A stretch of 64,000 nt of DNA from positions 1 through 64,000 of the forward strand of contig DJDA01000132.1 of assembly GCA_002430835.1 (NCBI GenBank). The letters run 5' to 3'. The position numbers were made by a program, and so were the translations under genes. Source of the DNA: Brevundimonas sp. UBA5936 (GTDB lineage: Bacteria; Pseudomonadota; Alphaproteobacteria; Caulobacterales; Caulobacteraceae). Under the pieces are notes generated by a model, which did not search any database, was not told where the DNA came from, and saw only the letters and a list, made by a program, of their open reading frames with translations. Below, piece by piece: positions 51,020 through 59,411 of this stretch; positions within the stretch are counted from its first letter, which is position 1; every line of letters begins with the position of its first letter.

Positions 51020-51037
51020 GAAGGGACCGGAGCTTTC

Positions 51038-51628
51038 ATGTTCACCGGCATCGTCACCGACATCGGCCGCGTCCGCAGCGTCCGTGAAACCAACCGCGAC
51101 CGTCGCTATGAGGTCGAGACCGTGTGGGACACGGCGACCATCGACCTGGGCGCCTCCATCAGCCACGCGGGCTGCTGCCTGACCGTTACGGAGAAGGGGG
51201 AGGGCTGGTTCGCCGTCGAGGTCTCAGGCGAGACCCTGTCCAAGACCAAGCTGGGCGACTGGCGCGAGAACACCCGCGTCAACCTGGAGCGCGCGGCGAA
51301 ACTCGGTGATGAACTGGGCGGCCATATCGTCTCGGGCCACGTCGACGGTCTGGGCGAGGTCGTGTCCATCACCCCCGAGGGCGGGTCGCACCGCGTCGTG
51401 ATCGAGGCGCCGGCGCCCCTGCACAGATTCATCGCCCCAAAGGGCTCAATCACGGTCGATGGGGTTTCCCTGACGGTGAATGGGGTGCATGAGCGCCGCT
51501 TCGACGTGAACATCATCCCGCACACGTGGGATGCGACCACCCTCGGCGGCCTGAAGGTCGGCGAAAAGGTCAATCTGGAGATCGACATGCTGGCGCGTTA
51601 CCTCGCGCGGTGGCAGGAGACCGCATGA
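51038..51628 (+). CDS. ribE: Riboflavin synthase alpha subunit
   Basis: This 196-aa enzyme dismutates two 6,7-dimethyl-8-ribityllumazines to riboflavin. It has two tandem lumazine-binding barrels: MFTGIVTDIGRV and SHAGCCLTV in the first (about 1-90), and GGHIVSGHVDGLGEV and TVDGVSLTVNGV in the second (about 95-190). It starts after a 78-nt leader with the element shared with gor. It overlaps ribBX by 4 nt (ATGA), beginning a tightly coupled run through ribH and nusB. Confidence 0.96.
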   Translation: MFTGIVTDIGRVRSVRETNRDRRYEVETVWDTATIDLGASISHAGCCLTVTEKGEGWFAVEVSGETLSKTKLGDWRENTRVNLERAAKLGDELGGHIVSGHVDGLGEVVSITPEGGSHRVVIEAPAPLHRFIAPKGSITVDGVSLTVNGVHERRFDVNIIPHTWDATTLGGLKVGEKVNLEIDMLARYLARWQETA

Positions 51629-52761
51629 TGAAATTGGCCGTCTACAACACCGACAGCCCGATCAGCTCGATCGAGGACATTATCGAGGACGCCCGCAACG
51701 GCCGCCCCTACATCCTGGTGGACGCCGAGGATCGCGAGAACGAGGGCGACATCGTCATTCCGGCCCAGTTCGCCACGCCGGACCAGATCAATTTCATGAT
51801 CCGCTATGCGCGGGGCCTGGTCTGCCTGGCCCTGACGTCCGAGCGCGCCAAGCAGCTGCGCCTGCCGCCGATGGCCGCCGAGAACCGCGAGAGCATGGGC
51901 ACGGCCTTCACCATCTCGATCGAGGCCAAGGAAGGCGTCACGACCGGTATCTCGGCCGCCGATCGCGCCCATACGGTCCAGGTGGCGGCCGATCCGTCGC
52001 GCACCGCCGACGACATCGTCTCGCCGGGCCACATCTTCCCCCTGGTCGCGCGCGACGGCGGCGTCCTGGTCCGCACCGGCCACACCGAGGCGGCCGTTGA
52101 CATCAGCCGCATGGCGGGCCTGATCCCGGCCGGGGTGATCTGCGAGATCATCAAGGACGACGGGACGATGGCGCGGATGCCCGACCTGATCGCCTTCGCC
52201 CAACTGCATGGGCTGAAGATCGGCACCATCGCCGACCTGATCGCCTATCGCCGCCGCACCGAGCGCTTTGTCGAGCGCGTGATGGAGACGCCGTTCGAGA
52301 GCGTCCACGGCGGCGAATTCAAGCTGATCCTGTACCGCAACACCATCGAGGGCGCCGAGCATGTCGCCCTGGTGCGCGGCGACATCGACCCGACCAAGCC
52401 GACCGTCGTGCGGATGCACCAGGTTGACTTCGCCGCCGATCTGCTGGGCCATGTCGAGGCCCGCCAGGACTATATTCCGAAGGCGATGCAGGCGCTGGCG
52501 GCCCAGGACGGGCCGGGCGTCGTCGTCTTCCTGCGCGATCCCGACCTGCATGGTCTGGCCGAGCGGCTGGGCGGCGTCGCCAAGCCCGCGGCCGTGGATC
52601 GTTCGCTGAAAGCCTATGGCGTCGGGGCGCAGATTCTGCTCGACCTCGGCGTCAAAGACATGATCGTGATGAGTTCGACGCGACCCAATCCGACGGCGCT
52701 GGAAGGCTACGGCCTGCGCATCGTCGGCTGGCGCGACATGGACGGAGAAGACCAATCTTGA
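51625..52761 (+). CDS. 3,4-dihydroxy-2-butanone 4-phosphate synthase with degenerate GTP cyclohydrolase II domain (RibBX)
   Basis: This 378-aa protein has an N-terminal RibB domain (about 1-215) with the acidic active site DAEDRENEGDIVIPA, SMGTAFTISIEA and RTGHTEAAVD. It makes the four-carbon unit of riboflavin from ribulose 5-phosphate. The C-terminal domain has the RibA fold pattern, but where active enzymes have a zinc site with three Cys (CxxGDxxxSxxCxC) this one reads ALVRGDIDPTKPTVVRMHQV, with none. It should therefore not open GTP; such hybrids are known as RibBX. It overlaps ribE and ribH by 4 nt each. Confidence 0.9.
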   Translation: MMKLAVYNTDSPISSIEDIIEDARNGRPYILVDAEDRENEGDIVIPAQFATPDQINFMIRYARGLVCLALTSERAKQLRLPPMAAENRESMGTAFTISIEAKEGVTTGISAADRAHTVQVAADPSRTADDIVSPGHIFPLVARDGGVLVRTGHTEAAVDISRMAGLIPAGVICEIIKDDGTMARMPDLIAFAQLHGLKIGTIADLIAYRRRTERFVERVMETPFESVHGGEFKLILYRNTIEGAEHVALVRGDIDPTKPTVVRMHQVDFAADLLGHVEARQDYIPKAMQALAAQDGPGVVVFLRDPDLHGLAERLGGVAKPAAVDRSLKAYGVGAQILLDLGVKDMIVMSSTRPNPTALEGYGLRIVGWRDMDGEDQS

Positions 52762-53219
52762 ACGACCCCACTCGCGTCCTCATCGTCGAGGCGCGCTTCT
52801 ACGACGAACTGGCCGACGCCCTTCTGGAAGGGGCGAAGGACGCCCTGCGCGCGCAAGGCGTTCAGTATGACGTCGTGACCGTACCCGGCGCCCTGGAAGT
52901 GCCGACCGTGATCGCCATGGCCGAGGAGGCCGGACGCTATCCGACCGCGCCGCGCTATGACGGCTATGTCGCCCTGGGCTGCATCATCCGCGGCGAGACC
53001 TATCATTTCGAGATCGTCTCGGATCAGTCGGCCGCCGGCATCCGCAATCTGGGTCTCAAGGGCCTGGCCATCGGCAACGGCATCCTGACGACCGAGGACG
53101 AGGATCAGGCCTGGGCCCGCGCCCGTCTCAGCGAGGGCGACAAGGGCGGCTTTGCGGCCCGCGCTTGCCTGGACCTGATCGCCATCCGCAAGCGCCTGCG
53201 CGGAGGACTGGCCTCGTGA
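52758..53219 (+). CDS. ribH: 6,7-dimethyl-8-ribityllumazine synthase
   Basis: This 153-aa enzyme joins 5-amino-6-ribitylaminouracil with dihydroxybutanone phosphate to give lumazine, the substrate of RibE. Motifs are VPGALEVPTVIAM, ALGCIIRGETYHFEIVSDQS and AIGNGILTTEDEDQA. The start is TTG 52758 (GGAGAAG upstream), overlapping the ribBX stop as TTGA. Its stop overlaps the nusB GTG in the same manner, so translation of nusB follows that of ribH. Confidence 0.95.
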   Translation: MNDPTRVLIVEARFYDELADALLEGAKDALRAQGVQYDVVTVPGALEVPTVIAMAEEAGRYPTAPRYDGYVALGCIIRGETYHFEIVSDQSAAGIRNLGLKGLAIGNGILTTEDEDQAWARARLSEGDKGGFAARACLDLIAIRKRLRGGLAS

Positions 53220-53755
53220 GCGAACCGACCAACACCACCCCGGCCACCGTCGCCGAAGTCATGGCCCAACTGGCCGAGGCCGACAAAGCCCGCGCCGAGC
53301 CGCAGCTGACCAGCCGCCAGCGCCGCGCCCGCACAGTCGCCCGCCTGGCCGCCGTTCAGGCCCTGTATCAGATGGAGCTGGCGGGCGAGGGCGTCGATAG
53401 CGTCGTGCGCGAGTTCCGCAATCACCGCTTCGACGCCGACATCGACGGCGCGCCTCTGGCCGAGGCGGACGAGGACTGGTTCGCCGCCGTCGTGCACGGC
53501 GTGGTCGAGGACCAGCGCGCGGTGGACGAGGCGGTCAAGGCGCGCCTGGCCTCCAACTGGCGGCTGGAGCGTCTGGACGCGACCCTGCGCGCCTTGCTGC
53601 GCTGCGGCGCGTGGGAGCTGAAGCACAAGCCCGACGTGCCGCGTGAAATCGTGATCGACGAATACGTCGAGCTGGCCAAGGCCTTCTTCGACGATGCGGA
53701 GGCGAAGTTCGTGAACGCGGCGCTCGACGGCGTGGCGCGTGATGCCCGCGATTGA
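53216..53755 (+). CDS. nusB: Transcription antitermination factor NusB
   Basis: This 179-aa all-helical RNA-binding protein works with S10 (NusE) at boxA to prevent early termination in rRNA operons. The core starts after a low-conservation N-terminus with RRARTVARLAAVQALYQMEL. It ends with RLDATLRALLRCGAWEL, REIVIDEYVELAKAFFDDAE and KFVNAALDGVARD, all typical. The GTG at 53216 follows a strong GGAGGACT. It is somewhat long because of about 40 N-terminal residues. thiL starts inside its 3' end. Confidence 0.95.
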   Translation: MSEPTNTTPATVAEVMAQLAEADKARAEPQLTSRQRRARTVARLAAVQALYQMELAGEGVDSVVREFRNHRFDADIDGAPLAEADEDWFAAVVHGVVEDQRAVDEAVKARLASNWRLERLDATLRALLRCGAWELKHKPDVPREIVIDEYVELAKAFFDDAEAKFVNAALDGVARDARD

Positions 53756-54731
53756 CGTCGCAGGCGAATTCGAGACCATCCAGCGGCTGCTGAAGCCGCT
53801 GGCGCACCCGGAATGGGCGCGGGGGCTGGCCGACGATGTGGCCGCGCTGCCCTCGCGTCCGGGGCACGACCTCATCCTGACCAAGGATGCGATCGTCGAG
53901 GGCGTCCACTTCCTGCCCGACGACCCGCTGGACACGGTGGCGCAGAAGCTTTTGCGCGTGAACCTGTCCGACCTGGCCGCCAAGGGGGCCGAGCCGTTCG
54001 GCTATCTGCTGGCCTGCCACTGGTCCCCGCGCTGCGGCTGGCCCGAGCGCGAGGCCTTCGTCGCCGGACTGCGGCGCGATCAGGCCATCTTCGACATTTC
54101 CCTGCTGGGCGGCGACACGGTGAAGACGCCGGGACCGGCCAGCTTCTCGGCCACCCTGCTGGGCTGGGCGCCGTCGGGCGCAGCGGTCAGCCGGGCCGGG
54201 GCGCGGCCGGGCGATCTGGTCTTCGTCACCGGCACGATCGGCGACGGCTGGCTGGGTCTTCAGGCCGCTCAGGCGACGCTGAGCCTGGAGCCCGAGCGTA
54301 TGGACGCGCTGGAGGCCGCCTATCGCACGCCTATGCCGCGCGTGGAGTTCGCGCCCGTCGTCCTGGGCCTGGCGACCGCCAGCGCCGATGTCTCTGACGG
54401 CCTTTTAGCCGACGCCGCCCATATCGCCGAGGCCAGCGGCGTCAGCCTGGAGATCGACCTGGAGCGGCTGCCCATGTCGGCGGCGGCCCAGGCCTGGTTC
54501 GAGGGACGGGTCGATCCGCAGGCGGCGCTGGAGCTGCTGGCCAGCGGCGGCGATGACTATGAGATTCTGCTGACCGTCCCGGCGGGGGCCGAAAACGCCT
54601 TGCGCCGCGAGGCCGAGCGGCGACATCTGCGTCTGACCTGCGTCGGGCGGGTGGCCGAGGGCAGGGGGCTGTCGCCGCGCTATCTGGGCCAGGTCATCAC
54701 CCCGACCCGCACGGGCTGGACCCACGGCTGA
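53742..54731 (+). CDS. thiL: Thiamine-monophosphate kinase
   Basis: This 329-aa enzyme phosphorylates thiamine monophosphate to the cofactor thiamine diphosphate. Motifs of the AIR synthase-like fold are seen: the N-terminal EFETIQRLLKPL, DAIVEGVHF, VNLSDLAAKGAEPFGYLL, LLGGDTVKTPGP, DVSDGLLADAAHIA and ASGGDDYEILLTV. ATG 53742 is used; the codon before it is a GTG that could also start. It overlaps nusB by 14 nt, a coupling common in alphaproteobacteria. Confidence 0.94.
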   Translation: MPAIDVAGEFETIQRLLKPLAHPEWARGLADDVAALPSRPGHDLILTKDAIVEGVHFLPDDPLDTVAQKLLRVNLSDLAAKGAEPFGYLLACHWSPRCGWPEREAFVAGLRRDQAIFDISLLGGDTVKTPGPASFSATLLGWAPSGAAVSRAGARPGDLVFVTGTIGDGWLGLQAAQATLSLEPERMDALEAAYRTPMPRVEFAPVVLGLATASADVSDGLLADAAHIAEASGVSLEIDLERLPMSAAAQAWFEGRVDPQAALELLASGGDDYEILLTVPAGAENALRREAERRHLRLTCVGRVAEGRGLSPRYLGQVITPTRTGWTHG

Positions 54732-54771
54732 GGGCAACGGAATCCTAACGGGACAGGGCCAGACTGCCGTC

Positions 54772-55197
54772 ATGAACCGCCGCGCCCTGATCCTCGCCGT
54801 CGCCGGCGCCGCCCTGTCGGGGGCGGCCGCAGCAGCCTCGCCATCGGCGGAAACGACCGCTCAGCCGGCGAGCATCAACCTGACCGGCGTCGGCCTGCCG
54901 ATCATCGTGGGCGGCCGGGTCCGGAACTACATCTTCGTGGTGCTGAAGCTGCATCTGGGTGAAGGCCATGCCCTGGATGCGGTGAAGGCCAAGGAGCCCT
55001 ATCTGCGCGACGCCCTGGTCCGCGCCGGGCACCGCACGCCCTTCGTCCTGGCCGACGATTGGAACCAGGTGGACGCCCAGGCCCTGAGCGCCAGCCTGAT
55101 CCGCTCGGCGGATACGCTGATCGGCAAGGGCGCGATCGCTCGCGTCGAGGTCGTCAGCCAGGCCGCGCGCCGCCGCACGACCGTTCGCGCCGTCTAA
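54772..55197 (+). CDS. Hypothetical exported protein
   Basis: This 141-aa protein has a signal peptide (MNRRALILAVAGAALSGAAA). The remainder has a beta-alpha layout: INLTGVGLPIIVGGRVRNYI, FVVLKLHLGEGHALDAVKAK, then YLRDALVRAG and a C-terminal Arg-rich end. The arrangement of a strand, a helix and RDAL resembles FliL-type periplasmic domains, but the similarity is weak and no flagellar genes are near. It follows thiL by 40 nt on the same strand and may be cotranscribed. Confidence 0.7.
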   Translation: MNRRALILAVAGAALSGAAAAASPSAETTAQPASINLTGVGLPIIVGGRVRNYIFVVLKLHLGEGHALDAVKAKEPYLRDALVRAGHRTPFVLADDWNQVDAQALSASLIRSADTLIGKGAIARVEVVSQAARRRTTVRAV

Positions 55198-55371
55198 AAG
55201 AGCGCTGTTGCGCCACGGCTCTGCTTTTGGCACGATTTAGCCGCAATTCCCGAGGGGCGTGAATTTGCGTCCGTAAGCGCACGGGGGGACCGGAAGGCGG
55301 CCGAGAGGCGACAACGCCCGTAGCGCAGCCCATGGATCCGCGCGCCCAGTTGCATAGGGCTTGGAAACGCC

Positions 55372-57522
55372 ATGACGTCATATCTTTGGCTGGTCATCGC
55401 GGCCGGCGCCCTGGGGGTGCTTTACGGCGCCGTCCAGACCGCCGCCTTGATGAAGGCCGACAGTGGTAATGAACGGATGCGTGAGATCGCCGCGGCGATC
55501 CAGGAAGGGGCATCCGCCTATCTGAAGCGTCAGTACACAACGATTGGCATTGTAGGGGTCGTGATCTTGGTCGCGGCCTATTTTCTTATCGGAACCTGGG
55601 CGGCGCTCGGCTTCCTGATCGGCGCGGTCCTGTCGGGCGCGGCGGGCTATGCGGGGATGCTGATCTCCGTGCGCGCCAACGTCCGCACGGCCCAGGCCGC
55701 GTCGCAGAGCCTGTCCAAGGGTCTGGACCTGGCCTTCCGCTCGGGCGCCATCACCGGCATGTTCGTGGCGGGCGGCGCGCTTCTGGGCGTGTCCGGCTAC
55801 TACGCCTTCATGACACAGGGTCTGGGCCACGCCTCAACCAGCCGCGAGGTCATCGACGGCCTGGTGGCGCTGGGCTTCGGCGCCTCGTTGATCTCCATTT
55901 TCGCGCGACTGGGCGGAGGCATCTTCACCAAGGGGGCTGACGTCGGCGGCGACATGGTGGGCAAGGTCGAGGCGGGCATCCCTGAGGACGACCCCCGCAA
56001 CGCCGCCACTATCGCGGACAATGTGGGCGACAACGTCGGCGACTGCGCCGGCATGGCCGCCGACCTGTTCGAGACCTATGCCGTCACCACGGTGGCGACC
56101 ATGGTCTTGGCGGCCATCTTCTTCCGCAACCAGCCCTATGTGGATGTGCTGATGCTGCTGCCTCTGGCGATCTGCGGCGTCTGCATCGTGACCTCGATCA
56201 TCGGGACGTTCTTCGTCCGTCTGGGCAAGAGCGGCAACATCATGGGGGCCCTGTATCAGGGGCTGATCGTGACCGGCCTGCTGTCGCTGGTCGCCGTCTG
56301 GTGGGTGATCAACACCTTGTTGCCGGGCGCGGTCGAGACCTCGGGCGGCCTGCTGATCCAGCCCATGAACCTGTTCTGGGCGGGCGCTGTGGGTCTGGTG
56401 GTGACGGCGGCCATCGTGGTCATCACCGAATACTACACCGGCACGGGCTTCCGTCCGGTGAAGTCGGTGGCCAACGCCTCGGTCTCCGGACACGGCACCA
56501 ACGTCATCCAGGGTCTGGCCATGTCGCTGGAAGCCACGGCGCTTCCGGCTCTGACCATCATCGTCGGCATCGTCGCGGCCTATCAACTGGCGGGCCTGTT
56601 CGGCATCGCCATCGCCACCACGACCATGCTGGGCGTGGCGGGGATGATCGTGGCGCTGGACGCCTTCGGTCCGGTCACGGACAACGCGGGCGGCATCGCC
56701 GAAATGGCGGGCCTGCCGCCGGAAGTCCGCGTTTCGACCGACGCTCTGGACGCCGTGGGCAACACCACCAAGGCCGTGACCAAGGGCTACGCCATCGGTT
56801 CGGCGGGTCTGGGGGCGCTGGTCCTGTTCGCGGCCTATGTGGAGGATCTGAAGTTCTTCGCGGCCGAGGCGGCGCCGGGCAGCTTCTTCTACGGTCTGGG
56901 GACGGTCGCGTTTGATCTGTCCAACCCCTATGTCGTGGTCGGGCTGTTGTTCGGCGGCTTGCTGCCCTTCCTGTTCGGAGGGCTGGCGATGACGGCGGTG
57001 GGGCGCGCAGCCGAGGCTGTCGTGGCCGAGGTTCGGCGTCAGTTCCGCGAAAACCCCGGCATCATGACGTTCGAGACCAAGCCGGAATACGGACGGGCCG
57101 TCGACATCCTGACCAGCGCGGCCATCCGCGAAATGATCGTGCCGTCGCTGCTGCCGGTGCTGTCGCCGATCGTCCTGTTCGTCGTCATCCTGTTCATCCA
57201 GCCGGACAAGGCCAACGCCTTCGCCGCCTTGGGGGCCATGCTGATGGGGGTGATCGTGACGGGTCTGTTCGTCGCCATCTCCATGACGTCGGGCGGCGGC
57301 GCCTGGGACAACGCCAAGAAGGTGATCGAGGAAGGCTTCACCGACAAGAACGGCGTGGTTCACGGCAAGGGGTCCGAAGCGCACAAGGCCGCTGTCACCG
57401 GCGACACTGTGGGCGATCCCTACAAGGACACCTCCGGTCCGGCGGTAAACCCGATGATCAAGATCACCAACATCGTCGCGCTTCTGCTGCTAGCGGTGCT
57501 GGCGAGCGGTAAGATCGTCTGA
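55372..57522 (+). CDS. hppA: K+-independent proton-pumping membrane pyrophosphatase
   Basis: This 716-aa integral membrane enzyme with about 16 helices couples pyrophosphate hydrolysis to proton export. Acidic catalytic motifs are visible: FTKGADVGGDMVGKVEAGIP, DNVGDNVGDCAGMAADLFE, and DNAGGIAEMAGL. In GNTTKAVTKGYAIGSA the Lys after NTT is the residue that distinguishes K+-independent enzymes (Ala in K+-dependent ones). The C-terminus has TGDTVGDPYKDTSGPAVNPM. It is followed by a strong terminator. About 175 nt without a gene precede it. Confidence 0.96.
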   Translation: MTSYLWLVIAAGALGVLYGAVQTAALMKADSGNERMREIAAAIQEGASAYLKRQYTTIGIVGVVILVAAYFLIGTWAALGFLIGAVLSGAAGYAGMLISVRANVRTAQAASQSLSKGLDLAFRSGAITGMFVAGGALLGVSGYYAFMTQGLGHASTSREVIDGLVALGFGASLISIFARLGGGIFTKGADVGGDMVGKVEAGIPEDDPRNAATIADNVGDNVGDCAGMAADLFETYAVTTVATMVLAAIFFRNQPYVDVLMLLPLAICGVCIVTSIIGTFFVRLGKSGNIMGALYQGLIVTGLLSLVAVWWVINTLLPGAVETSGGLLIQPMNLFWAGAVGLVVTAAIVVITEYYTGTGFRPVKSVANASVSGHGTNVIQGLAMSLEATALPALTIIVGIVAAYQLAGLFGIAIATTTMLGVAGMIVALDAFGPVTDNAGGIAEMAGLPPEVRVSTDALDAVGNTTKAVTKGYAIGSAGLGALVLFAAYVEDLKFFAAEAAPGSFFYGLGTVAFDLSNPYVVVGLLFGGLLPFLFGGLAMTAVGRAAEAVVAEVRRQFRENPGIMTFETKPEYGRAVDILTSAAIREMIVPSLLPVLSPIVLFVVILFIQPDKANAFAALGAMLMGVIVTGLFVAISMTSGGGAWDNAKKVIEEGFTDKNGVVHGKGSEAHKAAVTGDTVGDPYKDTSGPAVNPMIKITNIVALLLLAVLASGKIV

Positions 57523-57543
57523 TCGCGTTTTGCTGAAACTGAA

Positions 57544-57582
57544 AACGCCCCGGAGAGCGATCTCCGGGGCGTTACCTTTTTT
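57544..57582 (+). terminator. Strong Rho-independent terminator of hppA
   Basis: A perfect 13-bp stem (57544-57556 with 57561-57573, GCGA loop) is followed by ACCTTTTTT. It lies 22 nt after the hppA stop. Confidence 0.92.
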
Positions 57583-57591
57583 GCGGCATAT

Positions 57592-57677
57592 GCTCGCGAC
57601 GCGGTCGCTCGCGGCTTGGGGCCTGTTTGCGCCCTACGTTCGCGACGCGGTCGCTCACGACTTGTGGGCGCCTGTTT
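57592..57677. repeat. Two imperfect 37-40 bp direct repeats
   Basis: Copies at 57592-57628 and 57638-57677 share G(C/T)TCGCGACGCGGTCGCTC followed by (G/A)C(G/A)CTTG-type sequence and end in CCTGTTT. Each copy contains the small dyad GCGAC-GCG-GTCGC. They lie between the hppA terminator and the convergent bamE gene. They may be remnants of a duplicated terminator or a dispersed repeat. Confidence 0.7.
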
Positions 57678-57688
57678 TGTAGGGGCCT

Positions 57689-58168
57689 TTAGTCCGGGCG
57701 GCGCTGGCCGGGGACGTCGTCCTCGGTGCGCGGCAGTTGGCCGCGGCCGACGTTGCCGAGCAGCTGTTCGAGGATGGTCAGTTGGCGGCCGCGGGTCGGG
57801 GTCTCGCGCCGCTCCATGGCGATCTGGCGGCCGTCTTCCAGGCCCAGGGTGCGGACGTTGGCGACCTTTTCACCGCCGTCGGCGAAGGTGATTTCGGTGA
57901 CCGTGCGCTGCGACACTTCAGGCTTGTTGTAGGTGTAGCGCTGGGTTGTCTGGGTCAGGTAGTACCAGACGTTGTCGGTCTCGAAGGTCGAGGTGGTCGA
58001 GGGCGTGCCCAGCTTGGCCAGGACGGTCTCGCGGGTGTCGACGCCCGCCTCGATGTCCTGGGGCTTGGCGTCCACGGCCTGGAAGCCCTGGGTGGCGACA
58101 ACCGGGGCGCAGGCGCCTGCAGCGGCGGCGAGCGAGGCGGCGATGATGAGCGACGTAAAACGGGGCAT
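57689..58168 (-). CDS. bamE: Outer-membrane assembly lipoprotein BamE (SmpA/OmlA)
   Basis: This 159-aa lipoprotein subunit of the BAM machine inserts outer-membrane beta-barrels. The signal peptide ends in the lipobox AAGAC. The SmpA/OmlA domain shows IEAGVDTRETVLAKLGTPST, TFETDNVWYYLTQ and EVSQRTVTEITFADGG. A Gln/Arg-rich tail follows the domain (ILEQLLGNVGRGQLP). It is divergent from the bc1 chaperone gene, a gene order frequent in Caulobacterales and relatives. Confidence 0.92.
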   Translation of the reverse strand: MPRFTSLIIAASLAAAAGACAPVVATQGFQAVDAKPQDIEAGVDTRETVLAKLGTPSTTSTFETDNVWYYLTQTTQRYTYNKPEVSQRTVTEITFADGGEKVANVRTLGLEDGRQIAMERRETPTRGRQLTILEQLLGNVGRGQLPRTEDDVPGQRRPD

Positions 58169-58257
58169 CGGCGATGGGCCTCTAGAAACAAGGTCTTTGA
58201 CCTAACCGTCGCTGCGTCCTAGTGCAACGGCGCGGCGGAAAAGGGGCCGTAAAACCT

Positions 58258-58785
58258 ATGTTCAAGACACTCTTCAGACGACAGACGCAAGAGCGCCAGG
58301 CGCAGGGCCTATACGCCCTGGCGGTGGAACAGGCGCGTCAGCCCGATTTTTACGCCCGCCTGGGCGTGGCGGATCGAATCGATGCGCGGTTCGAGCTCTA
58401 CACCCTGCACGTCCTTCTGCTGTTCGTGCGGACCAAGGCCGAGGGCGAGCGCGGGGCCGACCTGGCCCAGAAAATGTTCGACACCTATGTCTCGGCTCTG
58501 GACAACGTCCTGCGCGAACTGGGCGTCGGCGACGTGTCCGTCGGCAAGAAGATGCGCAAGCTGGGCGAGGCCCTGTATGGCCGCATGAGCGCCTATGAGA
58601 AGGCGCTGCGCGAAGGCGACCGCGACGGCTTCCAGGCCTCGATCGCGCGCAATGTGTTCGAGAGCGAAGATCCCGCCGCCGGCGCTGAACTGACCCGCTA
58701 TGCGCTGGAATCGCACGAACGCCTGGCGCGTCAGCCGATTTCCGCCGTGGAAAAGGCGCCGGACTGGGCCATGATCGTCGCATGA
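58258..58785 (+). CDS. Ubiquinol-cytochrome c chaperone family protein
   Basis: This 175-aa protein belongs to the CBP3/UQCC1 family, which in mitochondria helps assemble cytochrome b of the bc1 complex. Seen are YALAVEQARQPDFYARLGVA near the start, RFELYTLHVLLLFVR, and RELGVGDVSVGKKMRKLGEA with YGRMSAYEKAL, all family hallmarks. The bacterial proteins are presumed to act likewise. ATG 58258 begins the conserved FKTLFRR; an earlier in-frame GTG-type start is unneeded. It overlaps the DUF177 gene by 4 nt. Confidence 0.92.
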   Translation: MFKTLFRRQTQERQAQGLYALAVEQARQPDFYARLGVADRIDARFELYTLHVLLLFVRTKAEGERGADLAQKMFDTYVSALDNVLRELGVGDVSVGKKMRKLGEALYGRMSAYEKALREGDRDGFQASIARNVFESEDPAAGAELTRYALESHERLARQPISAVEKAPDWAMIVA

Positions 58786-59309
58786 CGATTCCCGCCCTGC
58801 CTTACAGCGACCCTGTCCGCCTGCATCAGATCGGGGCGAGCCTGTCCCGGCGTCTGGAGCCGGACGCCGAGGCGCGTCAGCGCATTGCGCGCGCGTTGAA
58901 CCTGAAGTCGCTGGATCGCTTCGAGGCGGACCTGGAGGTGACGGCGACGGTTTCGGGCTGGCGCCTGACCGGGCGCGTCGTCGCTGACGCCGTTCAATCC
59001 TGCGTGCTCACGCTGGAGCCTTTGCCGGTTCACGTCGACGAGCGGTTCGAGGTCAACCTGGTCGAGGCCGTGGACACGCCGCCGTCGGACGATGGCGAGA
59101 TCGACCTGGAGTTGGACGACGATTCGCCCGACGTGGTGGAGAATGGCCAGATCGACCTGGGCCAATACGCCGTGGAGCAGTTGGCCCTGCATCTGGACCC
59201 CTATCCCCGCAAGGACGGCGCGGTGTTTGAACAGCCGCCCGAGCCGGGCGAGATCTCGCCATTCGGCGTGTTGCGGGCCTTGAAGCCGAACGACTCCGAC
59301 AAGAGTTGA
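58782..59309 (+). CDS. DUF177/YceD family protein
   Basis: This 175-aa acidic protein of the YceD family shows VTATVSGWRLTGRVVADAVQ, then QSCVLTLEPLPVHVDERFEV and an acidic stretch GEIDLELDDDSPDVVENG followed by IDLGQYAVEQLALHLDPYP. YceD is linked to 23S rRNA processing in some bacteria and plants. It normally sits before rpmF (ribosomal protein L32) and plsX; here rpmF is absent, with only about 100 nt of non-coding sequence before plsX. It is coupled to the chaperone gene upstream. Confidence 0.9.
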   Translation: MTIPALPYSDPVRLHQIGASLSRRLEPDAEARQRIARALNLKSLDRFEADLEVTATVSGWRLTGRVVADAVQSCVLTLEPLPVHVDERFEVNLVEAVDTPPSDDGEIDLELDDDSPDVVENGQIDLGQYAVEQLALHLDPYPRKDGAVFEQPPEPGEISPFGVLRALKPNDSDKS

Positions 59310-59411
59310 CCTAAGGGCGCCCCGGTTGCATCCACGCGGGGTGCGACATTTGCGTCTGCTCGCCTTAACATTGAAGCGCCGCGACAAGACGGCGACGGAG
59401 TCGATTTCCAC

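Noticed and set aside
51001..51037. FMN riboswitch before ribE
   Set aside because: The leader is only 78 nt and lacks the conserved RFN core; a different element shared with gor is present.
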